A DNA stretch of 5,726 nt. Source: Thermomicrobiales bacterium (GTDB lineage: Bacteria; Chloroflexota; Chloroflexia; Thermomicrobiales; UBA6265). Both the position numbers and the translations under genes were made by a program. Below are positions 1 to 5,146 of the stretch, in pieces. The notes beneath the pieces were generated by a model. It worked only from the letters and a program-made list of their open reading frames with translations, was not told the DNA's origin and made no database searches. The number at the start of each line of letters is the position of its first letter. Within the stretch, counting starts at the first letter, position 1. The stretch is taken from assembly GCA_030446955.1 (NCBI GenBank), contig JAUJMG010000197.1, positions 1 through 5,726 on the forward strand, in the 5' to 3' direction.

Positions 1-280
1 AGGACACAACCGCGATGGTGGACCTCTACAACGTCCAAGGTGCGACTCAACTCGTATTGCTCGGAGTGGCGTCGCTGGCTGGCGTTCCGTGACGGGAACG
101 TCGGCATCAATGTGCTGTCGTCACCCGTCGGCATACGCCGTGGCCGATCTCCTCAGCGCAGGGGTGCGACGGTGGCCTGTCATGACGGCACCCTTGCCCC
201 AACAACGACGATCCCCCCTAGGCTTGACACCTCACCCCATAGACCGAGCGGTCGCCGGTCACCATGCCCAACCCCCTCCA
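1..280 (+). pseudogene. Probable decayed N-terminal fragment of a tyrosine recombinase (frameshifted)
   Basis: The frame starting at base 1 reads through SYCSEWRRWLAF (about 52-87) and then VLSSP (112-126). One base later, in the next frame, it continues as SAYAVADLLSAG (128-163) and later IDRAVAG-HHAQ-PPP (239-280). This order resembles the SAM-like core-binding domain of phage-type integrases: a Y-x-S-D/E-W-R-R-F/W helix, a loop ending in a Pro-rich turn, an AVADFL-like helix, then an (S)TIDRAL-like helix. One extra base near 124-128 would explain the frame change. No catalytic domain follows, so I read it as a remnant. The resemblance is by eye and the segments are short. A competing reading is the 3' end of another gene in the frame at 3-92 (DTTAMVDLYNVQGATQL..., stop TGA at 90-92), which overlaps and cannot also be right. 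Confidence 0.33.
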
Positions 281-794
281 TTCATGAGATGGTACGTGCT
301 CCACGAGACACTAAGAGAGCCTGCTTCCTGTTGGGGCGGCATCACTGGTGCCTATCGGGGAGGAGTGGTGCCAGTTTTGAATTGCCAGTGCATCGAGGGG
401 GCGGGAGCATGCTTCTCTCCCATGTTCTCGCGGGGATACATGGGCGTGCTCATAGCGCTGGTGGGCGTCAAATGGTAAGGGCCGCGCCCGGGGCTGGCCG
501 CACCCCTGCCCTCGCTCGTCAGGAGGGATTCCCACATCCGGCCGTGGGTGCCGTGCTGCCGGCGCTGGCGACGGAGCGCCCGCATACCCACGGTGAAATC
601 GGAGGAGGTGCTTTGTTCCTCGCCCATCAGTGAGCACGTTCATGAGGAGACGCTGGTGAGCTCCGTAAGGGCCGGAAGCCAGCCCGTTGTACCTGCTGCC
701 TTCGACCTAGCCTTGATCGCTCTGACGACCCTGCATCCTCAAACGGCAACCAGCATGGCCCGATTGGTTGTCGAACGGGCGCAGCACACGGCGG
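281..794. other. Gene-free stretch upstream of the recombinase 3' end
   Basis: I see no convincing gene here. Open frames exist on both strands, but their translations are rich in Arg, Pro, Gly, His and Cys, show no recognisable motif, lack good ribosome binding sites and overlap each other, as expected from chance in GC-rich DNA. Small inverted repeats occur, for example CCCAC/GTGGG at 531-535 and 544-548, but none is followed by a T-run that would make it a clear terminator. The region may be decayed sequence continuing from the recombinase remnant, or it may contain the attachment-site side of an element. No direct repeat supporting an attachment site could be identified by eye. Confidence 0.5.
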
Positions 795-1877
795 TCAGGT
801 GAGCGGCGGCGCCGCGAGCTTCAAGTAGCGGCCAACGCTCGCCCGATTGCGTGGATCGTCTGCCAGGCCGAGAAGGGCGAGGAGTTGCGCCTCATCCGCG
901 CCATCCTTCGCTTTCTCAACCGCGTAAGTGTGCCGCAAGGTCTGCGGCGTCACGTCCTTCCGGATTCCGGCCGCTCGGCGCACCCGTTCCACCATGCCGT
1001 TGACCGCCTGCGGGCCGTAATGAAAAAGCGTGTCAATAGGCGACTTCGCGTGCAGGTAGGCGGCGTAGAGGCCGGCGAACTCCGCGTCCGCTCCGAGCTT
1101 GCGCTCCTTGCCCCGCTTGGTGACATCTTCATAGAAAACGAAGACTACCGGGCAGTCCGGATCGGCAAGGTCGATATGGTCCTGGCGCAGGCCGAGCAGT
1201 TCTGCTCGAGTGAGACCGAGTCGGAGCATCAGCCAGATCGCCGGGGCGCTCCATGGCTCGTCGTCGGCTGCAGCGGCCAGAAGGGCGGCCTGTTCGTCGG
1301 CGAAGAGGGGAATCGGGGTCTTGAGGGAGATGGTGTGAGGGTAGTAACCAGTGGTTGGATCGGCCTCCAGAACCCGCGCGTCTTCGATGAGATAGCGGAA
1401 GAAACGGCGCGCGGAGGTCAGACGGCGCTTGCGGGTGGACCGGGTAACTGCTTCGCCCAAGAACCGGGCGATGTCGGAGCGATCAATCGCATCGATTGGC
1501 TTCGGGCCGATCGTCTTCTCCAGCCTGACGAGATCAAGGCAGTAGGACTCGACGGTGTTGCGGGGTCGCTTTCCCTGCTCTAATTCCCGGCGGTACCAGG
1601 CGCGAGCGAGTTCTAGGCTGGAACTGGGCTCCAAACCCGGCAGACCGCCCAAGAGGGAAGAGAACCGGCCCCCTGCCCCAGGAACGAACAGCGGGAGTTG
1701 ATCTGGCTGGGCCTCAGCTGCGCGCGCTTCCAATGCGAGCAGCGCCGGATCGTCCGTGTAGGGCGCATCCCGCTCCTCGACGGTCGTCGCATTCCGACCA
1801 CGTGTGCGACGCCGGCCAGCCGTGGAGGTCAGGTGCTGCGGTGAGACGCGGGTTGTGTCCGAGGCTGAACCCGGCAT
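795..1877 (-). CDS. Tyrosine recombinase / phage-type integrase family protein, catalytically divergent
   Basis: This 360-residue protein has the layout of XerC/XerD-like site-specific recombinases, which cut and rejoin DNA through a tyrosine-DNA intermediate. After a disordered N-terminus (1-85) comes a SAM-like core-binding domain (about 86-174, with ARAWYRREL and NTVESYCLDLVRL) and a catalytic domain (about 184-360). Visible catalytic residues are Arg224 in LGLTRAELLGL, Lys254/257/260 in KRGKERK, Arg315 in TLRHTYA, and a likely nucleophile Tyr351 in GRYLKL near the C-terminus. Two usual histidines are missing: the box II position three residues before Arg315 is Gln312, and the LGH position is Leu338 (LLGLADD). 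Arg315 to Tyr351 is 36 residues, a few longer than in XerD. ATG at 1877 is preferred over TTG at 1910 because AAGGGGG lies just upstream of the ATG and the promoter-like element would leave almost no leader for the TTG. Mobile-element integrase or a domesticated recombinase are both possible. Confidence 0.88.
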   Translation of the reverse strand: MPGSASDTTRVSPQHLTSTAGRRRTRGRNATTVEERDAPYTDDPALLALEARAAEAQPDQLPLFVPGAGGRFSSLLGGLPGLEPSSSLELARAWYRRELEQGKRPRNTVESYCLDLVRLEKTIGPKPIDAIDRSDIARFLGEAVTRSTRKRRLTSARRFFRYLIEDARVLEADPTTGYYPHTISLKTPIPLFADEQAALLAAAADDEPWSAPAIWLMLRLGLTRAELLGLRQDHIDLADPDCPVVFVFYEDVTKRGKERKLGADAEFAGLYAAYLHAKSPIDTLFHYGPQAVNGMVERVRRAAGIRKDVTPQTLRHTYAVEKAKDGADEAQLLALLGLADDPRNRASVGRYLKLAAPPLT

Positions 1878-1925
1878 CGTGACCCCCTTTGCCTGAGCCG
1901 GTAGCACCAAGGTCGTGTACGAACA

Positions 1926-1959
1926 ATTCTACGTTAGGAGTGGGTCCCGTTCCTGTCAA
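1926..1959 (-). promoter_or_regulatory. Promoter-like element in front of the recombinase gene
   Basis: Read on the - strand, a perfect TTGACA (complement of 1954-1959) is followed by TAACGT at 17 bp and by the better -10 match TAGAAT (complement of 1926-1931) at 22 bp. The 22-bp spacing is too long for an ideal sigma70 promoter, so the true -10 is uncertain. Transcription starting shortly after it would give a leader of roughly 40 nt to the ATG at 1877. It suggests that the recombinase can be transcribed separately from the upstream DUF2325 gene. Confidence 0.4.
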
Positions 1960-2035
1960 CGGTGACGCGGTACGGGCGGGGTCCTGAGACGTGACGCCCG
2001 GCTTACTCTCACTGGCTCACGCGGAGCCCGGGCAT

Positions 2036-2045
2036 CGTCGCGACG
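2036..2045. repeat. Perfect 10-bp palindrome CGTCGCGACG between two - strand genes
   Basis: CGTCGCGACG is fully self-complementary and overlaps a second palindrome, GACGTC, at 2042-2047. It lies about 35 bp past the stop of the DUF2325 gene and about 75 bp upstream of the recombinase promoter-like element. It could be a protein-binding site, but short GC palindromes are common in GC-rich DNA and nothing proves a role. It lacks a loop and a T-run, so it is a poor terminator candidate. Confidence 0.2.
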
Positions 2046-2078
2046 TCAGGGCCGTCATTAGCCCGGTTGTGGCAAGGG

Positions 2079-3140
2079 TCAGGCCGCTGAGGTGGACCTG
2101 AGGAAATGTTCAAGGCTTCGCCGAACTGCCTGTGCACTCGCTGACTCGGCGACGACGACGGGGACACCAAGGCGTCCGGCTGCAAGTCGCACCTGATCGG
2201 ATGTGCTATGCGGAAGCTGGCGCGAGATCAGGACCGCCACATCCGTTCCAGCAAGCAGGTCTCGTACCCGTCGAGCGTGCCGGTTCGCTTCCCATGCCGG
2301 AGGGATCTCCCGCACCTCAGGAACGCCGGCGAGGCGGAGGTCTTCGCGCACTAAGCTTCGGAGGGCGCCGTGCCCTCCCGCGACTAGGACGACCAGGCCC
2401 GCAAGACCGGCGGCCGCATCGGGATCGGCTGCCGCTGGCACCCCGTCAGGGAGCGGCCGATGCGCGTGCCTGCGCGCCCGCTCGACCCGGTAGGCGGCCT
2501 CTCGGGCACCCAGCGCGTGGAGCAAGCGCTCCACCCGACGGGAGAATACCTGGTCGCCCGCGTGGGCTCTGCCCAAAGCTTCCGCTCGGAGGAGAGCACT
2601 GCCGGGGAGCCCTGTCTCCATCGGGGCGTAGCTGTCCTGCTCCACTAAGGCCAGGGATGTCTCGCGGTCTGCACAGGCCTCCTCAATTGCCCGACGGCGG
2701 GACGGATCCACGACGGTCGCCCAGCCGGCTTCACCAGCGGCTGCAGCCGCCTCTAGGAGCGCGAGTGCGGCCTCCGCTCGCGTGGTCGTGGACGACTGGG
2801 CCCTAACGAGCGCGTCGAAGCGGCAGGCAGGCCACGCGACGCGATCCGTCGCAGACATTTCGGCTCCCTGGCGCGCGAGGTAGTCTGCGATGAAGCTAGC
2901 AACGGCTGGCCAGTCGTTGGCCTCAATCAAGATCTGGAGGAGCGTCTCTGCCACGTCGAGATCGTCAGCGCCGGCAGTGATCGCCCGGGCAAAGGCGACG
3001 GCGGCGTCCGAGAAGGCGTTGGCCTCGAAGAGCCTCCAGCCCGCTTCTTGCAGCGCATCAAGGCCGGCGGCCGAGTCCGCAAGCACCCGCTTTGCCGATG
3101 CTACCTCCGTCACATGTGATGCGCCCGAGATGTTCTTCAT
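2079..3140 (-). CDS. TPR-like helical protein with C-terminal DUF2325 domain
   Basis: This is a 353-residue, Ala-rich soluble protein with no signal peptide or membrane segment. Residues about 25-95 look like TPR-type helical hairpins (AGWRLFEANAFSDAAVAFARA, then LLQILIEANDWPAVASFI). The middle is also helical and ends in an Arg/His-rich stretch (RVERARRHAHRP). Residues about 249-347 match DUF2325, a small Rossmann-like domain: a first strand with VVLVAGGHG, a strand VAVLISRQ followed by the PHST turn, then a GVPVVVAESA strand and a final helix. The biochemical function of DUF2325 is not established, so none is assigned; ligand binding or sensing is only a guess from the fold. ATG at 3140 is chosen over TTG at 3149 because GAGGG lies just before the ATG, though at short spacing. 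The gene lies upstream of the recombinase on the same strand with a gap of about 200 bp, and is divergent from the ArsR-type regulator. Confidence 0.85.
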   Translation of the reverse strand: MKNISGASHVTEVASAKRVLADSAAGLDALQEAGWRLFEANAFSDAAVAFARAITAGADDLDVAETLLQILIEANDWPAVASFIADYLARQGAEMSATDRVAWPACRFDALVRAQSSTTTRAEAALALLEAAAAAGEAGWATVVDPSRRRAIEEACADRETSLALVEQDSYAPMETGLPGSALLRAEALGRAHAGDQVFSRRVERLLHALGAREAAYRVERARRHAHRPLPDGVPAAADPDAAAGLAGLVVLVAGGHGALRSLVREDLRLAGVPEVREIPPAWEANRHARRVRDLLAGTDVAVLISRQLPHSTSDQVRLAAGRLGVPVVVAESASAQAVRRSLEHFLRSTSAA

Positions 3141-3151
3141 ATCCCTCAAGA

Positions 3152-3180
3152 TCCAATCAGATCATGGTCTGTGATGCGGA
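3152..3180. promoter_or_regulatory. Imperfect dyad just upstream of the DUF2325 gene (possible operator)
   Basis: AGATCATGGTCT at 3159-3170 is a 12-bp palindrome with one mismatched pair. Outside it ATC pairs with GAT, and TCC with GGA, giving a broader imperfect dyad over 3152-3180. It sits 12-40 bp in front of the ATG at 3140, where an operator or promoter for that gene would be expected. No convincing -35/-10 pair for the - strand was found in this interval. The divergent ArsR-type regulator is the obvious candidate binder, by position only. Confidence 0.3.
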
Positions 3181-3280
3181 CCTCCCGCCTGGGTCCGTCC
3201 GGCGGTCGACGAGCCATGAGGCGGGTCGGTGAGTCAATCGATGAAGGCACGCCGCTGAGCCACATAGCTCTAATCTCGCC

Positions 3281-3316
3281 TTGTGTCATCTCCTCTTCGA
3301 CATTAGCATATCGCTA
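3281..3316 (+). promoter_or_regulatory. Candidate promoter with overlapping inverted repeat for the ArsR-type regulator
   Basis: TTGTGT (3281-3286) and TAGCAT (3304-3309) are separated by 17 bp and would act as modest -35 and -10 elements. The -10 is embedded in TAGC-ATATC-GCTA (3304-3316), a dyad with perfect 4-bp arms. A dyad across the -10 is the usual place for autorepression by ArsR-family regulators, so it may be the gene's own operator. Transcription from here would begin near 3316, leaving about 37 nt before the GTG at 3353. The hexamers are not strong matches. Confidence 0.33.
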
Positions 3317-3352
3317 GGGCAAGATGGGTTGAGGCTGAACATAGGATTGACC

Positions 3353-4525
3353 GTGGGCGAATTTGTTATCGGGAAGCCAGCACTGCGGCTCAATTACCGT
3401 GTCTCGCTGCCGCTGGATCTCGTGTCCGCAATGTCTCTGCTCTACCGGGCGGTCCCCGGAAGCGGCCTGGATCCATGGCTTATCGCAACGCGCCGTTCTC
3501 TTCCGCCGGACCTCCGGGCCAATCTCGATCTCTTGCATGGATTCTCCGGGCGCCTCCTCTACTACATGGAGGAGCCGGTGATGCGGTTTGAGCCTTTGCG
3601 GGACGATCGTCAAGACGCGGACTTTGCGGACCTGATCGGGTTCTTAGAAGCTCTTCCCCCGTCGGCATACCGGGAGATGGCGATTCATGCACTGGGCCGC
3701 GTCCACCGGGACCTGGGATCGGATGTCGCAGGGCCGCCCATCGATGCCGACGAGGTTGCGTGGCGGCGCTTCCTCGAACCAGGGCTTACTACCGCCGCAG
3801 GTGATGAGGCCCTCGCATTGGTTCGAGAACCCGAGTTGCTGCGAGAGCGGACTCTCCGCCTGATCCGGGGTATCTGGGAGCATGCGTACCGGGAGGAATA
3901 TGAGGAGCGGCGTGGCGCCCTGGAAGAGGCAGCGCGGCTAGCTCAGGCGACGGAGGGACGGGGGTTCGGGATGGCGTTTGCCGACCTCACTGGCAACCGC
4001 CTTCCTGCGACCCTCGTCTCCGGGCTCAACGAGGTGGCTTGCGTGACGTTCTGCCCCTCCTACCACCTGGGCTCGTTCGTCAGCTACATCCTGTATCCTC
4101 CGGATCTGGTTGTCTTCTTCGATGCGCCGCGTCTGGTGTCCCAGGCAGCGACGGCCGGATGGATCTCGACCGAGAGCGTTCCTGGAAGTCTGGCCGACGG
4201 TTCCGCCCGTCTTTCTGCAAACCCTGAGGAACGGGCTGATCCGCTCTTGGGGGAGTCGCTGCTCGAAGGGCTGCGAGCTCTGGCCGATCCGAACCGGCTC
4301 CGCATACTGGACTTACTGGGGGAGGGCCAGCTCTATGCACAGGAGATTGTGGGACGGCTCGGCATTGCCCAGTCGGCGGTATCGCGCCACCTGAGCCAAC
4401 TTGAGCGTGCTGGGTTGATCACGGTTCAGCCAAAAGGTGGCATGAAGTACTACGCGGTCGATGGGCGACGGATCGCCGAAATTGCGGCGGCGATCCGCGC
4501 CCATGGCCCAACTCCGCCAAGCTAG
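3353..4525 (+). CDS. Extended ArsR-type transcriptional regulator with long N-terminal domain
   Basis: The protein is 390 residues with this start, far longer than a classic ArsR repressor (about 100). Residues about 298-380 form a winged helix-turn-helix typical of the ArsR family: LRALADPNRLRILDLL, then AQEIVGRLG, the recognition helix AQSAVSRHLSQLERAGL, and a wing ending GGMKYYAVD. The metal-binding ELCVC motif of classic ArsR/SmtB proteins is absent (QLYAQEIV instead), so this is probably not a metal sensor of that kind. Residues 1-295 are a mixed helical domain seen in long ArsR-like regulators of Actinobacteria and Chloroflexota (DUF5937-like; assignment uncertain), with SLPLDLVSAMSLLYRAVPGSGLDPW near the start and Cys230 and Cys234 in ACVTFCPSYHLGSF. 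Its ligand is unknown. GTG at 3353 with AGGA about 6 bp upstream is preferred; TTG at 3347 or 3281 is also in frame, but the latter overlaps the likely promoter. It is divergent from the DUF2325 gene. Confidence 0.87.
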   Translation: MGEFVIGKPALRLNYRVSLPLDLVSAMSLLYRAVPGSGLDPWLIATRRSLPPDLRANLDLLHGFSGRLLYYMEEPVMRFEPLRDDRQDADFADLIGFLEALPPSAYREMAIHALGRVHRDLGSDVAGPPIDADEVAWRRFLEPGLTTAAGDEALALVREPELLRERTLRLIRGIWEHAYREEYEERRGALEEAARLAQATEGRGFGMAFADLTGNRLPATLVSGLNEVACVTFCPSYHLGSFVSYILYPPDLVVFFDAPRLVSQAATAGWISTESVPGSLADGSARLSANPEERADPLLGESLLEGLRALADPNRLRILDLLGEGQLYAQEIVGRLGIAQSAVSRHLSQLERAGLITVQPKGGMKYYAVDGRRIAEIAAAIRAHGPTPPS

Positions 4526-4536
4526 AGCGCTGCGCT

Positions 4537-4552
4537 AGGGGAATCATCCCCT
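4537..4552 (+). terminator. Short hairpin after the regulator gene, possible terminator
   Basis: AGGGGA and TCCCCT form a perfect 6-bp stem with a 4-nt loop (ATCA), starting 11 bp after the TAG stop of the regulator. A second small repeat, AGCGC/GCGCT, precedes it. No T-run follows, so intrinsic termination would be weak; it may instead protect the 3' end of the message. Confidence 0.35.
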
Positions 4553-4739
4553 CCTACCCTGGGAGAGGCCTTTTCAGGCTAGACGGGAAGGCCGGTCGGG
4601 AAGGAACTGGGACTTCCAGCCTCCGGTGCCCTGCAGAGAGTGGCCCCATTGGCCTGAGAGCCCGGGTCACGCGTCTTCCGGTCATCATGCTTGAACGGGT
4701 GATTGGGTCGGAGGGTTTCGCGGAAACGATGCTCCAGTA

Positions 4740-4768
4740 TTGACTAAATTGTCCGCAATCTATACACT
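4740..4768 (+). promoter_or_regulatory. Sigma70-like promoter in an AT-rich island
   Basis: TTGACT (4740-4745, 5 of 6 consensus bases) is followed after exactly 17 bp by TACACT (4763-4768, 4 of 6). TATACA (4761-4766) is an alternative -10 at 15 bp. The surrounding 40 bp is strikingly AT-rich compared with the rest of the window. An inverted repeat, CTATA-N7-TATAG (4760-4776), overlaps the -10 and the expected start site and could be an operator. No open reading frame with a credible protein follows on this strand, so the transcript, if real, is probably non-coding. Confidence 0.45.
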
Positions 4769-4774
4769 TATTAT

Positions 4775-5012
4775 AGCGGTAACGGTGCCGGTTGATCGCC
4801 CGTATCGCGACCGAGGTCTACAGGCGGATTCCCCCCGCTGCAACGGTGTCCGGACCACAGGAATCCCCCCTTCCCTCCCCTGTGCCCGGAGATTCGCCTG
4901 CCTTCGCGTTACGTTTCGCGCGTGCCGCCGCCATCCCGGCGGTGCGGTTCAGGTCTTCGCCGTGCATCGTCGTCGCTGTGCAACCGGGCTCCCCGCCCTG
5001 GGGAGCCCGGTT
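4775..5012 (+). ncRNA. Candidate structured non-coding RNA (unidentified)
   Basis: Downstream of the promoter-like element lies a chain of stable hairpins. A CGGTTG/CGACCG stem (with one wobble pair) lies at about 4790-4813. CAG(g)CGG/CCGCTG has a bulged G at 4821-4840. TCCGG plus CACAGG pairs with CCTGTG plus CCGGA over 4849-4890 (11 bp, a 2x1 internal loop and a 17-nt pyrimidine-rich loop). CGTGCCGCCG/CGGCGGTGCG lies at 4921-4946 (10 bp including two G-U pairs). A perfect 13-bp stem at 4982-5012 would end a transcript of about 240 nt. I do not recognise the family. It is not obviously tmRNA, SRP RNA, RNase P or a tRNA. It shares a few ordered motifs with cobalamin riboswitches but lacks key conserved elements. 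Stems arise easily in GC-rich DNA, so this is a hypothesis. Confidence 0.3.
4982..5012. terminator. Perfect 13-bp inverted repeat, likely bidirectional terminator
   Basis: AACCGGGCTCCCC (4982-4994) and GGGGAGCCCGGTT (5000-5012) are exact reverse complements with a 5-nt loop (GCCCT). This is the strongest hairpin in the window. It lies between convergent genes: 457 bp after the regulator on the + strand and 135 bp after the stop of the small TPR-like gene on the - strand. Neither side carries a good T-run, only GGTT then CGCGTTTG on the + side, so it may act as a non-canonical terminator or an RNA-end stabiliser. It may also end the candidate RNA starting near 4775. Confidence 0.6.
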
Positions 5013-5146
5013 CGCGTTTGCCCTCACAACCCCCGATCGGGGCGTGCTTCTGCAATGGTTGTCACTGACGGCAACGAGCGTTGTTCCTCGCTTCTGCGGG
5101 GAGCATCCGACCAGGAGCGGCGGAGTCGGCGACCATGACCGGTGGA

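Larger units (their letters stand above)
4526..5146. other. 621-bp gene-free, structure-rich intergenic region between convergent genes
   Basis: No credible protein-coding gene is visible: translations on both strands are Arg/Pro/Cys-rich without motifs or ribosome binding sites, and no tRNA-like T-loop or rRNA sequence is seen. The region contains a short hairpin right after the regulator gene, an unusually AT-rich island at about 4736-4776 with promoter-like hexamers, at least four consecutive hairpins, a perfect 13-bp inverted repeat, a perfect palindrome CCCCGATCGGGG at 5031-5042, and a lone sequence resembling a type I-E CRISPR repeat near 5081-5109. The better-supported pieces are annotated separately. 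Confidence 0.6.

Noticed and set aside
3..92. 3' end of an upstream gene in the frame at base 3 (DTTAMVDLYNVQGATQL..., stop at 90-92)
   Set aside because: The reading looks protein-like but is only 29 residues with no recognisable family, and it competes with the recombinase-like reading in the overlapping frame. Kept as an alternative only.
40..633. A 197-codon + strand open frame as an intact gene
   Set aside because: Only its first 30 residues look protein-like, as part of the recombinase remnant. The rest is low-complexity Arg/His/Pro-rich sequence overlapped by other random frames, with no supporting ribosome binding site.
768..1583. Long + strand open frame (271 codons) lying opposite the recombinase gene
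   Set aside because: Its translation has no family motif and is an antisense shadow of the recombinase, which has clear catalytic motifs, a Shine-Dalgarno and a promoter-like element. Long antisense frames are expected in GC-rich genes.
2132..2806. Long + strand open frame (224 codons) opposite the DUF2325 gene
   Set aside because: Arg/Pro-rich translation without motifs; the - strand gene has recognisable TPR-like and DUF2325 features.
3281..3352. N-terminal extension of the ArsR-type regulator starting at TTG 3281
   Set aside because: The extension has no ribosome binding site at its start, overlaps promoter- and operator-like sequence, and adds residues that look unrelated to the domain. 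GTG at 3353 has a Shine-Dalgarno-like AGGA.
4781..4905. Cobalamin riboswitch
   Set aside because: Motifs resembling GGTGCC, CCCCGC, CCAC(A)GG and a B12-box-like GCCCGGAGA...GCC occur in the right order, but the conserved GGTGA-AxTCC and GGGAAGG elements are missing, spacing is too short, and no cobalamin-related gene follows on that strand. A covariance-model search would settle it.
5031..5109. A CRISPR array
   Set aside because: Only one repeat-like sequence is present, with a poorly matching palindrome upstream at the wrong spacing. There is no second true copy and no cas gene in the window.
4526..5146. tRNA, SRP RNA or tmRNA gene
   Set aside because: No T-loop consensus with matching acceptor stem, no GGAAGCAGC-type SRP loop and no tmRNA-like end were found. 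GGTTC occurrences lack the surrounding tRNA structure.
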